In this document: positions 53,756 to 64,000 of the stretch, in pieces
How the letters are laid out: the number at the start of each line of letters is the position of its first letter
Numbering within the stretch: position 1 is the stretch's first letter
Assembly: GCF_947495675.1 (NCBI RefSeq)
Contig: NZ_CANLZX010000002.1
Span: 186,001 to 250,000, forward strand
Direction of reading: 5' to 3'
Length of the DNA stretch: 64,000 nucleotides
Source: an uncultured Algibacter sp.
Lineage (GTDB): Bacteria; Bacteroidota; Bacteroidia; Flavobacteriales; Flavobacteriaceae
The notes under the pieces: generated by a model
Seen by the model: only the letters and a program-made list of their open reading frames with translations
Database searches by the model: none
Told to the model about the DNA's origin: nothing
Position numbers and translations under genes: made by a program

Positions 53756-54916
53756 TTAGTATTTTACATAATCTGTAATCTCTAAACCATAGCCAATTAA
53801 ACCAACACGTTTGGTTTGTTCTGTGTTAGAAATTAAGCGTAACTTATGTATGTTTAAATCATGGAGTATTTGCGCACCAATACCAAAATCTCTATTATCC
53901 ATATGAATTCTAGGAGCCCTAGCAATTTTATTTGGTGATTGATGTTCTTTTAAAAATGCCAGTCTATTCAATATATTCATAGATTGAGATTCTTGGTTAA
54001 TAAATATTATTGCTCCCTTACCCGCATCATTTATTACTTTAAACATATTGTCTAATTGTTGATCGGCATTGTTGGTAAGTGTTCCTAAAATATCATTATT
54101 AAACAATGTAGAGTTTATTCTAGTAAGAACCTCTTCTTTATCTTTCCATTGTCCTTTAGTTAAAGCAATGTGCACTTGGTTATTAGTTGTTTGTTTGTAA
54201 GCTCTTAATCTAAAATTTCCAAAACGGGTTTCAATTTGAAAATCTTCTTTTTTCTCAATTAATGAGTCATGTTGCATTCTATAAGCTACTAAATCTTCTA
54301 TAGAAACAATTTTTAAATCAAGCTTTTTTGCAACTTCAAAAAGTTCTGGTAAACGAGCCATAGAACCATCTTCGTTCATGATTTCTACAATTACTCCAGC
54401 AGGGTTTAATCCCGCTAATCTTGCAAAATCAATAGCAGCCTCTGTATGTCCAGTTCTTCTTAAAACACCACCTTCTTTAGCTACTAATGGAAAAATATGT
54501 CCTGGTCTTGCTAACTCAAATGGTTTGGTATCGTCTTTAATTAATGCTTGTACTGTTTTTGCTCTATCACTTGCAGAAATACCTGTAGTAACACCGTTTC
54601 CTCTTAAATCTACAGAAACTGTAAAAGCTGTTTCCATGGGGTCTGTATTGTTTCGAACCATCATGTTTAGTTCAAGCTCTTTACATCTGGTTTCTGTTAA
54701 TGGTGCACAAATAAGCCCTCTACCATGGGTAGCCATAAAATTTATCATTTCTGGTGTAACCTTATCGGCAGCAGCTAAAAAATCACCCTCATTTTCACGA
54801 TTTTCATCATCAACAACTATAATAACCTTTCCGTTTCTTATGTCGTCAATAGCCTCGTGTATTGTATTAAGTTTAAACGTTTGTTTTACTTTTTGTGTCA
54901 TAGTAGTAGCCGTCAT
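53756..54916 (-). CDS. ribBA: RibBA: DHBP synthase with degenerate GTP cyclohydrolase II domain
   Basis: This 386-residue protein has an intact RibB domain (~15-215) with DDENRENEGDF, GRGLICAPLT, TGISASDRAKT and HIFPLVAKEGGVLRRTGHTE. It makes 3,4-dihydroxy-2-butanone 4-phosphate for riboflavin. The C-terminal half (~225-386) follows the RibA pattern (DQQLDNMFKVINDAGKGAI, RVGLIGYGLEI). The three zinc Cys of GTP cyclohydrolase II are all replaced: the HSEC region reads NSTL and the RCDCG region reads TNNAD. So only the first activity is expected. It is the last gene of the minus-strand run. Confidence 0.88.
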   Translation of the reverse strand: MTATTMTQKVKQTFKLNTIHEAIDDIRNGKVIIVVDDENRENEGDFLAAADKVTPEMINFMATHGRGLICAPLTETRCKELELNMMVRNNTDPMETAFTVSVDLRGNGVTTGISASDRAKTVQALIKDDTKPFELARPGHIFPLVAKEGGVLRRTGHTEAAIDFARLAGLNPAGVIVEIMNEDGSMARLPELFEVAKKLDLKIVSIEDLVAYRMQHDSLIEKKEDFQIETRFGNFRLRAYKQTTNNQVHIALTKGQWKDKEEVLTRINSTLFNNDILGTLTNNADQQLDNMFKVINDAGKGAIIFINQESQSMNILNRLAFLKEHQSPNKIARAPRIHMDNRDFGIGAQILHDLNIHKLRLISNTEQTKRVGLIGYGLEITDYVKY

Positions 54917-54932
54917 AATGTAAAGATAAAGC

Positions 54933-56894
54933 TTATTTTAAAGATTCTATACAATTTACTTTTAAGTCACTTTTCATTTTCTCATTTAAAAAAAGATAAG
55001 TTACAAAGTAAAAAGGTAAACCTAATACCAAAAGAAAAATATGAGGTTTGTTTTGTGCTTTATTAATATCATTATAAAACTGAAATGAATTAATAATTGA
55101 TTTGATATAATAAATACAGAATAAAACCAATGATATTATACTTAGTTGTATTGAAGCTGTGGCTAAAGGCAGTAATTTATTATTACTAAAAACAAAGTAT
55201 AAAATTAATAAAACAACCCCAATTATATATAGAACAAGTGCGAATTTAGAATGATCTTTATAATGTTGGCTTATAGTTTCAGTAGTGTCGTAACATTCAT
55301 TTATTCTTAAGTTTTTGGCTCTTAAGTCTGCTGTAGAATAATCTCTAGATTTTAAAATATCAAAAGCTTTAAGTCTTACTGCTTCATCATGCCCAAGAGT
55401 TTCATGATTATTGATTGTATCTATAAGTTCTTCATCTTTATAATCTGATAAAAACGTATAATCATTACTATCTTTTTCTTTAATATTAAATAATTTTTTA
55501 ATTGGCTCTAGAACATAATCAAATTCAAATAAACCTCTATCTGCAGTAGCTCTTCTAGTTAAAAAGATTCCTAAAGGAAGCATAACTAATGTAGATACCC
55601 AAGGTGCTAGTATAGGATTAAATTCTCCTGTTTTGGCACTATTTGTTGCAAAAATTCCAATAAAATGATACGTTAGAAATAGCAAAATAGCAATAACCAT
55701 AGGTAAACCAATACCTCCTTTTCTAATTAAAGCTCCTAATGGTGCACCTACAAAAAATAATATTACACAAGCGAAACCTAATGCGAATTTTTCGTGAAGT
55801 GATATAACGTGTTTGTTAAGCCATATCTTAGAGTGTTTCATGGTAGCATCTTTTGATGATATAAGTTGTTTTGAACTTATCATTGATTTTGATGCCACAT
55901 CTACCAATTCTAGTTTCTTTTTTGTGTTAAATAGGTCTAGAATAGGTCCTGTATATGCCGAATCTTTTACTTTTCTTGCAGTTGGAAGTTGCCGGTTTAA
56001 ACCAGACCTTAGCTGTAAATTTTTTGCAAAAGTTGTATGTTCATTATTATATTTATCAACAAGTGAGTCAATGGTTTTATTTAAACCACTTACATTTAAC
56101 ATATTGTATTTGTCGGTTTGTGATTGTTCATCAAAATCAACATTATTAAGTTCAGATAAATCAATATTTATAACTTTAGTTTCAAACTTACTTTTTGCAA
56201 ATGGTTTTCTATTTTTAGCTTTTCTGTCTTTTGGGGTTACATCATTATATAAATGACCATCTGTTAAAATAAGCTTTAAAACATTAGAATTTTCTTCACT
56301 TGCAAGTTCTCCAGTTTCAGATTTTATTACTGTAGCGTTAGTTCTACCATCATTTCCTTTAATGTGTATGGTTACATCTTTAAGAAATTGATCGTTATCA
56401 CCATATTTATCTACAAATTTAATATTGTAAGTGCCTACTGTGTTAAACTGCCCTTCTGCTAATAACATAGCAGGTTTAAGTTTTGCTATGTTTCGTCTTA
56501 AGTTAAAAGAATTAAGCTCTGCCCAAGGAATAACATTATTAGAAAAGAAAAAGGTTACAATACCTAAACCAACAATAAAAAGACTTAAACCTGACATAGC
56601 ACGTTGCAATGAAATACCAGTAGATTTCATGGCGGCAAACTCATAGTTTTCTGCAAAACTACCAAATACCATAATGGAAGCTAAAAGTATGGTTAATGGT
56701 AATACTAATGGAATAAGTTTTGGCATGAAGTAAGCTAAAAACTTAACAATCACAATAATATCCAAATCTTTTCCGGCTAATTCTTTTATGTAAAGCCAAA
56801 TGGTTTGTAAAACAAAAATCAGCATGAGAATAATAAACACGCTGAGAAAAGTTTTAAGGTATGTGGTTAATATGTATCGGTCTAGTATTTTCAC
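54933..56894 (-). CDS. LptF/LptG-family permease (long Bacteroidota form)
   Basis: This 653-residue inner-membrane protein begins MKILDRYILTTYLKTF, the YjgP/YjgQ signature, with about three N-terminal membrane segments, a periplasmic beta domain (~130-340) and further membrane segments at ~350-450. A C-terminal extension (~480-653) with more hydrophobic segments makes it much longer than the ~360 residues usual in proteobacteria. It should move LPS from the inner membrane with LptB. It lies between lolA and ribBA, 8 nt from lolA. Confidence 0.88.
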   Translation of the reverse strand: MKILDRYILTTYLKTFLSVFIILMLIFVLQTIWLYIKELAGKDLDIIVIVKFLAYFMPKLIPLVLPLTILLASIMVFGSFAENYEFAAMKSTGISLQRAMSGLSLFIVGLGIVTFFFSNNVIPWAELNSFNLRRNIAKLKPAMLLAEGQFNTVGTYNIKFVDKYGDNDQFLKDVTIHIKGNDGRTNATVIKSETGELASEENSNVLKLILTDGHLYNDVTPKDRKAKNRKPFAKSKFETKVINIDLSELNNVDFDEQSQTDKYNMLNVSGLNKTIDSLVDKYNNEHTTFAKNLQLRSGLNRQLPTARKVKDSAYTGPILDLFNTKKKLELVDVASKSMISSKQLISSKDATMKHSKIWLNKHVISLHEKFALGFACVILFFVGAPLGALIRKGGIGLPMVIAILLFLTYHFIGIFATNSAKTGEFNPILAPWVSTLVMLPLGIFLTRRATADRGLFEFDYVLEPIKKLFNIKEKDSNDYTFLSDYKDEELIDTINNHETLGHDEAVRLKAFDILKSRDYSTADLRAKNLRINECYDTTETISQHYKDHSKFALVLYIIGVVLLILYFVFSNNKLLPLATASIQLSIISLVLFCIYYIKSIINSFQFYNDINKAQNKPHIFLLVLGLPFYFVTYLFLNEKMKSDLKVNCIESLK

Positions 56895-56902
56895 AAAAAA
56901 AC

Positions 56903-57538
56903 CTAATCTAGTTTATTGATGTAATAATCTTCATATTTATTGGCATCAAAGGTAAATAAGGTTTTTGATAAAGGCTCGTTAGTTTTAAAAGAATTTACAG
57001 TAAGTGTTGTTTTTGTACTGTTTTTACCTACTTGAATTAAGTTATAAATATGTTTTGTTTGTGAATCTATTCCTAAAAGAATATTTTTTATTTCAGAATT
57101 TGAATCGATAGGAGTTAGTTTTACATACTGTATTTTTCTTCCGTTTATGTTTTGCTCAATATCAATTTCATATAAATAACCATCTTCGTAAAAAGATAAC
57201 ATTTTACTTGGTGTTATAGCATCATTTTCATCATCAATAATAGATGTAATAGTTACTTCTTCATCTTCATTACTAATGCTATACATTGTTGTTCCATCAA
57301 AAAGTCTAGTAACCCCTAAAATGTTTAATCGGTATTTTTCACCTTGCATCACAACATCTCCTTTGGTTTCTTGTTTTATGTTTTCTGAAAGGTTTTCTAA
57401 AGTGTATTTAAAATCTAATGAAATATTATCATAGCTTTTAACTTTTGCTGAAACTTCGTTTAATAATGCTTTTGCTTTGTTTTGAGAAAAAGCAGATGCT
57501 GTAATAGTAATGAGTAATATGGTTAAAAATCTTTTCAT
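56903..57538 (-). CDS. lolA: LolA-like periplasmic lipoprotein carrier
   Basis: This 211-residue protein has a signal peptide (ASAFSQ). The pattern of a half-open beta barrel is seen (ISLDFKYTLENLSENIKQETKGDVVMQG..., RLNILGVTRLFDGTTMYSI). It should carry lipoproteins across the periplasm to the outer membrane. That job matters for the many lipoproteins of the PUL. It lies between ftsK and the LptF/G gene. Confidence 0.85.
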   Translation of the reverse strand: MKRFLTILLITITASAFSQNKAKALLNEVSAKVKSYDNISLDFKYTLENLSENIKQETKGDVVMQGEKYRLNILGVTRLFDGTTMYSISNEDEEVTITSIIDDENDAITPSKMLSFYEDGYLYEIDIEQNINGRKIQYVKLTPIDSNSEIKNILLGIDSQTKHIYNLIQVGKNSTKTTLTVNSFKTNEPLSKTLFTFDANKYEDYYINKLD

Positions 57539-57549
57539 TGAAAATTTAA

Positions 57550-59937
57550 TTATATTTCGTTTTCTAAATGTTTGTCTAAGGCAATTAAATCTGGGACTAA
57601 AACTTGTCTTGCTTTACTGCCTTCAAAAGGACCTACTATTCCAGCAGCTTCCAACTGGTCAATAATTCTTCCAGCTCTATTGTAACCTAATTTTAGCTTA
57701 CGTTGTAATAACGAGGCCGAGCCTTGTTGAGCCGTTACAATAACTATAGCTGCATCTTTAAATAGTTTGTCTCTATCTGATATGTCTATATCAAGACTTG
57801 TGCCACTTTCTTCACCAACATATTCTGGAAGCATGTATGCATCCGGATAAGCTTTTTGAGCACCAATAAAATCTACTATTTTTTCAACCTCTGGTGTATC
57901 AACAAAAGCACATTGTATTCTAATCATGTCGTTTCCTTGCGTGTAAAGCATATCTCCACGACCAATAAGTTGATCTGCTCCACCAGCATCTAAAATAGTA
58001 CGAGAATCAATCTTACTAGACACCCTAAAAGCAATTCGAGCAGGGAAATTAGCTTTAATTATACCTGTTATAACATTTACTGAAGGACGTTGAGTAGCAA
58101 TAATTAAGTGAATACCAATGGCACGAGCTAACTGTGCTAGTCTTGCTACTGGTGTTTCAACTTCTTTACCGGCAGTCATAATTAAATCTGCAAACTCATC
58201 AACTACTAAAACAATGTATGGTAAAAATTGATGCCCATCGTTAGGATTTAATTTTCTAGCTTTAAATTTTACATTGTATTCTGCAATATTTCTACAAAGT
58301 GCATTTTTTAGCATTTCGTATCGATTATCCATTTCAATACATAGAGAATTTAAAGTGTTTATTACTTTAGTATTATCTGTAATTATGGCTTCAGCTTCAT
58401 CTGGAAGTTTTGCTAAATAATGGCGTTCAATTTTATTAAAAAGTGTTAATTCTACTTTTTTAGGGTCAACCAAAACAAATTTAACTTCTGCAGGATGCTT
58501 TTTGTAAAGTAGCGATGTTAAAACGGCATTTAATCCAACCGATTTACCTTGACCAGTAGCACCCGCCATTAGTAAGTGAGGCATTTTTGCTAAGTCTACG
58601 ACAAAGGTTTCGTTACTAATAGTTTTGCCTAAAGCAATAGGTAATTGCATTTCTGAAGCTTGAAATTTCTTTGAAGCAATTACAGAACGCATAGACACTA
58701 TGGTCGAATTTTTATTTGGTACCTCAATACCTATGGTACCTTTTCCAGGAATTGGTGCAATAATTCGAATACCTAATGCAGAAAGTGATAAGGCAATGTC
58801 ATCTTCTAAATTTTTAATTTTAGAAATACGAATACCCGCTTCTGGCACAATTTCATATAATGTAACTGTTGGCCCAATAGTTGCCTTAATACTTGAAATT
58901 CCAATTTTATAATTGCTAAGTGTATCAACAATTCTGTTTTTGTTTTCTTCTAGTTCTTCTTGATTTATAGTTATGCCTTCGGTATCATATTTTTTTAGCA
59001 AATCAAGTGTCGGGAATTGATACTTTGCTAATTCTAAGGTGGGGTCAAATTGTCCGAAATCTTCAACTAATTTATTGGCAAGATTATCTGTTTCAGAAAT
59101 TTCTTCTTTAACATCTTCAACTTTAATTTCCAGCTCTGGTTCTTCTTCAATTTCTGGTTCTGGTATTTTTACTTCTAAAGGAGCAGGTTCTATTTTTGTT
59201 TTTTCAACTGGCTTAGGCGTTGGTTTTTTATTTTCTAATGTTAATTCATGAGCTGTTTTAATAGCTTCAGCTTCATCAGATAAATTATTATCAAAAGGCA
59301 CAATAATATCTTCTTTCATGCCTGAAATCTCATCTTTAATATCTTTTTTAGCAGACTTAAAGAGTTTTGTTATACTTTCAAAAGTAACTTTAAATCGAAT
59401 GGCTAAATAGGTGATTAACCCAAAAATAAGTAAAAGTATCGTTCCTGCTTTTCCTATGTAATCTTGAAGGAAACTATTAATTTCAAACCCAATAGTACCT
59501 CCTAAAATATCATTCCTATTACCAAAGAAGCCAAGCAAAATAGATAACCAGATAATGATAATAATTCCCCAAAACCAATGTTTTCTAAGCTTTGTTTTAT
59601 TAATATTCATTAATACATAAACACCAGATAAAAACATTAAGCCAGAAAATATAAAAGAGGCTACACCAAAACCACGCTGAATAAAAAAATCGCTTAGCCA
59701 TGCACCAGACTTACTTAACCAATTTTGTGTTTTTACATCTCTAGATGTAAAATTAGATAAGGTGCTTTGATCTGCTTCGCCAGTAAATAAAAAAGATACA
59801 AAAGCAATAAATAATAAAAGACCTACAATTACCAAAAAACTACCTAGCACCAACTTTTGTTGGCTAGACAGTTTAAAATCAGGTCCTTTTAGTGTTTTTC
59901 TAGGTGCTTTTTTAGCTTTAGTTTTGCTTTTAGCCAT
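57550..59937 (-). CDS. ftsK: DNA translocase FtsK
   Basis: This 795-residue protein has four N-terminal membrane segments (~30-190), an acidic/proline-rich linker (~220-310), and the RecA-like motor with Walker A GATGQGKSVGLN, Walker B VVDEFADLI and RPSVNVITGIIKANFPARIAF. The C-terminal gamma winged helix (LLQRKLKLGYNRAGRIIDQLE) reads KOPS-like sites. The start is set at 59937 (MAKSKTKAKKAP); a Met 45 nt upstream gives an unlikely N-terminus. It pumps chromosome ends at division. Confidence 0.95.
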   Translation of the reverse strand: MAKSKTKAKKAPRKTLKGPDFKLSSQQKLVLGSFLVIVGLLLFIAFVSFLFTGEADQSTLSNFTSRDVKTQNWLSKSGAWLSDFFIQRGFGVASFIFSGLMFLSGVYVLMNINKTKLRKHWFWGIIIIIWLSILLGFFGNRNDILGGTIGFEINSFLQDYIGKAGTILLLIFGLITYLAIRFKVTFESITKLFKSAKKDIKDEISGMKEDIIVPFDNNLSDEAEAIKTAHELTLENKKPTPKPVEKTKIEPAPLEVKIPEPEIEEEPELEIKVEDVKEEISETDNLANKLVEDFGQFDPTLELAKYQFPTLDLLKKYDTEGITINQEELEENKNRIVDTLSNYKIGISSIKATIGPTVTLYEIVPEAGIRISKIKNLEDDIALSLSALGIRIIAPIPGKGTIGIEVPNKNSTIVSMRSVIASKKFQASEMQLPIALGKTISNETFVVDLAKMPHLLMAGATGQGKSVGLNAVLTSLLYKKHPAEVKFVLVDPKKVELTLFNKIERHYLAKLPDEAEAIITDNTKVINTLNSLCIEMDNRYEMLKNALCRNIAEYNVKFKARKLNPNDGHQFLPYIVLVVDEFADLIMTAGKEVETPVARLAQLARAIGIHLIIATQRPSVNVITGIIKANFPARIAFRVSSKIDSRTILDAGGADQLIGRGDMLYTQGNDMIRIQCAFVDTPEVEKIVDFIGAQKAYPDAYMLPEYVGEESGTSLDIDISDRDKLFKDAAIVIVTAQQGSASLLQRKLKLGYNRAGRIIDQLEAAGIVGPFEGSKARQVLVPDLIALDKHLENEI

Positions 59938-60022
59938 TAATGGTTTGTTGTTTGAAATTCGGTTGTTTATACAACGGGACAAAAATACAAATTACAAACG
60001 TTTATTTTATAGGTAATAGTAT

Positions 60023-60391
60023 TTAAAAAATTTTTGGAAGATATATAATCAGGCCAATAATACTTGCAAATACAGAGGCTATAAAAACAGCCCCTGCAGC
60101 AATATCTTTTATTAAACCTATTTTATAATGACGTTCTGGGTGAATAAAGTTAGCAATTTCTTCAATAGCTGTATTAATACCTTCAACACTCATAACTAAT
60201 CCAATGGCTAAAATTTGCACAATCCACTCAATAGTAGAAATGTTAAAATAAAAACCAGCAGCAGTTACTATTAAAGCTATAAAAAATTGAATTTTTATGC
60301 TAGCTTCAGTTTTTAAAAGTAAAACAGCTCCTTTAAATGCGTAACCAACACTTTTTAAACGATTTATTAAAAAAGATTCTTTTTTAGGCAT
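60023..60391 (-). CDS. dgkA: Diacylglycerol/undecaprenol kinase family protein
   Basis: This 122-residue membrane protein has about three hydrophobic segments and the family motifs EGINTAIEEIAN and KDIAAGAV. It phosphorylates diacylglycerol or undecaprenol. Its start overlaps the end of tpx by 8 nt, so the two are probably co-translated. Confidence 0.9.
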   Translation of the reverse strand: MPKKESFLINRLKSVGYAFKGAVLLLKTEASIKIQFFIALIVTAAGFYFNISTIEWIVQILAIGLVMSVEGINTAIEEIANFIHPERHYKIGLIKDIAAGAVFIASVFASIIGLIIYLPKIF

Positions 60392-60890
60392 CTTGCAACG
60401 CTTCTAAAGCGGCCTTGTAATTTGGTTCGTCCACAATTTCACTTACTTGTTCTGTGTATTTAACAGTTCCGTTTTCATCTAACACAATTACGCAACGCGA
60501 GTGCAATCCTTCTAAAGGACCATCAATAAAATCTAAACCATAAGCTTTTCCAAAGCTACCATCTTTAAAATCTGATAAATTTACAACATTTTCTAAGCCT
60601 TCAGCGCCACAAAAACGTCCTTGAGCAAAAGGTAAATCGCGAGAAATGCAAAGAACTTTTGTGTTTTCTAATTCGCTAGCTTCAGTATTAAAAGTTCTTA
60701 CAGATTGTGCACAGGTTCCTGTATCTATACTTGGAAATATATTTAAAACTAATTTACTTCCTGCATAATTTGTTAAGCTATGTGTTGCTAAATCTGTAGT
60801 TGTAAGTAAGAAGTCTGGAGCTTTAGTACCAATTTTTGGTAAATTTCCAGATGTATTAATCGTATTTCCTTTTAATGTAACTGACGCCAT
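60384..60890 (-). CDS. tpx: Thiol peroxidase
   Basis: This 168-residue protein is an atypical 2-Cys peroxiredoxin. The peroxidatic Cys is in DTGTCAQSVRTFN (about Cys59) and the resolving Cys is in RFCGAEGLENV (about Cys93). It reduces lipid and hydrogen peroxides with thioredoxin. It stands divergent from katG, another peroxide-defence gene, 222 nt away. Confidence 0.92.
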   Translation of the reverse strand: MASVTLKGNTINTSGNLPKIGTKAPDFLLTTTDLATHSLTNYAGSKLVLNIFPSIDTGTCAQSVRTFNTEASELENTKVLCISRDLPFAQGRFCGAEGLENVVNLSDFKDGSFGKAYGLDFIDGPLEGLHSRCVIVLDENGTVKYTEQVSEIVDEPNYKAALEALQDA

Positions 60891-61079
60891 TTTTTATTGT
60901 TTTTAAATTGAATGTTAAAAATAAACATTAAACCGAGAATTGAAAGCATGATACCTTCATTAATTTTTAATCTAAAAAATAATATTTATCTATCAAAAAC
61001 ACAAACACCATAATTAAAGCTTATTTAAAAATAAAAATTATCAATTTTTAGTTATTAATTGAAAGAGATAAATGTTTAA

Positions 61080-63341
<2,262 letters not shown>

Positions 63342-63360
63342 TAATGTTTACAATAACTAT

Positions 63361-63396
63361 AAAAGGAATGGGTTTTTAAGCGCATTCCTTTTTTTT
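63361..63396 (+). terminator. Rho-independent terminator after katG
   Basis: AAAAGGAATG (63361-63370) pairs with CATTCCTTTT (63383-63392), followed by more T. The ankyrin gene starts 17 nt beyond, so it may rely on partial read-through. Confidence 0.8.
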
Positions 63397-63412
63397 ATAA
63401 AATAAAACCAAT

Positions 63413-63883
63413 ATGAAAGACATAAACACCCTTTTTGAAAGTATAAGAAACCAAGATAATGATTCTTTAAAGGCCTTATTAAGTGCTAATCCAGAATTAG
63501 CAGAAGCTAAAGATCAACGAGGCTTTACTCCATTAATTTTAGCGACTTATTTTGATAATGAAGCTGCTACCAAAATATTAATAGAGCATAATGCACCATT
63601 AAATGATAAGGATGCTTCTGGTAATACAGCCTTAATAGGAGTTAGTTTTAAAGGAAATACAGTATTTGCTAAATATTTAATTGAAAAAGGAGCAGCTTTA
63701 AATGAAGTTAATACAAACGGAACAACAGCTTTAATCTTTGCCGCACAATACAATAAAAAAGACATTGTAAAATTACTATTAGATCATAAAGCAGATATAA
63801 CGATAAAAGATAATGAAGGCAAAACGGCTTTAGATTACGCTAAAGAAAAGAAGTTTGAATCTATAGTTGCACTTTTGGAATAG
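63413..63883 (+). CDS. Ankyrin-repeat protein next to katG
   Basis: This 156-residue protein has about four ankyrin repeats (GFTPLILATYFDNEAATKIL, GNTALIGVSFKGNTVFAKYL, GTTALIFAAQYNKKDIVKLL, GKTALDYAKEKKFESIVALL). No signal peptide is seen. Small ankyrin proteins next to catalase genes are known (AnkB of Pseudomonas) and support catalase activity, so a similar role with KatG is plausible. Confidence 0.85.
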   Translation: MKDINTLFESIRNQDNDSLKALLSANPELAEAKDQRGFTPLILATYFDNEAATKILIEHNAPLNDKDASGNTALIGVSFKGNTVFAKYLIEKGAALNEVNTNGTTALIFAAQYNKKDIVKLLLDHKADITIKDNEGKTALDYAKEKKFESIVALLE

Positions 63884-63950
63884 TTTTTAGTTTTTTTGGA
63901 AAGGTTCGTTTAACGGTTTTGTATAAAAATAGTGCGGTTTTGTGAGCGAG

Positions 63951-63969
63951 GATTTTCCGAAGGAAAATC
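63951..63969. repeat. Short perfect hairpin
   Basis: GATTTTCC and GGAAAATC flank GAA in the last 120 bases, downstream of the ankyrin gene. It is not followed by a T run. It may be part of a dispersed repeat or a leader of a gene beyond the window. Confidence 0.4.
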
Positions 63970-64000
63970 GGAAGCTAAAAAATGAGCAACAAACTTTGGT

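Noticed and set aside
54378-54923. Plus-strand frame of 181 codons over ribBA
   Set aside because: Shadow of the conserved RibB domain; no independent motif or signal.

Overview
The window reads as the chromosome of a marine Flavobacteriaceae bacterium (Bacteroidota). The DNA is AT-rich, there is a SusC/SusD pair, many secreted proteins carry Bacteroidota-type lipoprotein signals, two proteins end in type IX secretion (T9SS) sorting domains, and promoters show TAnnTTTG-like -7 boxes. The right part has a cluster order typical of flavobacteria (ribBA-lptG/F-lolA-ftsK-dgkA-tpx). No rRNA gene, phage or CRISPR array is visible.

Positions ~128-50171 form one very large polysaccharide utilization locus (PUL), all on the + strand. 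It encodes three proteins resembling GH150 lambda-carrageenase (beta-propeller plus C-terminal catalytic region), two GH110-type alpha-1,3-galactosidases, two proteins resembling GH82 iota-carrageenase, one GH2 and one GH42-like beta-galactosidase, and eleven Cys-type S1 sulfatases (called S1-1 to S1-11 here). It also has two SGNH-type esterases, a Tat-type FAD oxidoreductase, a TlpA-like thioredoxin, an EF-hand protein, a T9SS-exported protein of unknown function and one SusC/SusD pair. No GH16 kappa-carrageenase and no 3,6-anhydrogalactose genes are present. This points to lambda-type (unbridged, highly sulfated) carrageenan as the likely substrate. The proposed route is: surface endo-cleavage by lipoprotein GH150s, uptake through SusC/D, periplasmic GH150 cleavage and desulfation, then alternating removal of alpha-1,3 (GH110) and beta-1,4 (GH2/GH42) galactose.

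The PUL appears to be built from short operons. Eight intergenic regions carry the same 26-nt element: a TACA direct repeat with a 21-bp period, ending 49-63 nt before a start codon (or before the start of a gene remnant). The locus also shows scars of growth by tandem duplication: a repeated GH150/EF-hand unit that lost one EF-hand gene, a sulfatase 3' remnant before the GH42-like gene, and a GH82-like 5' remnant that left its promoter in front of a sulfatase.

Positions ~50172-51407 hold no clear gene. They contain decayed sequence and inverted repeats up to the 3' end of a tRNA-Ser(UGA), which may mark the island edge. From 51682 onward the genes look like core genome: nitroreductase, DegT-type aminotransferase, then on the minus strand tpx-dgkA-ftsK-lolA-lptG/F-ribBA, and on the plus strand katG with an ankyrin partner.
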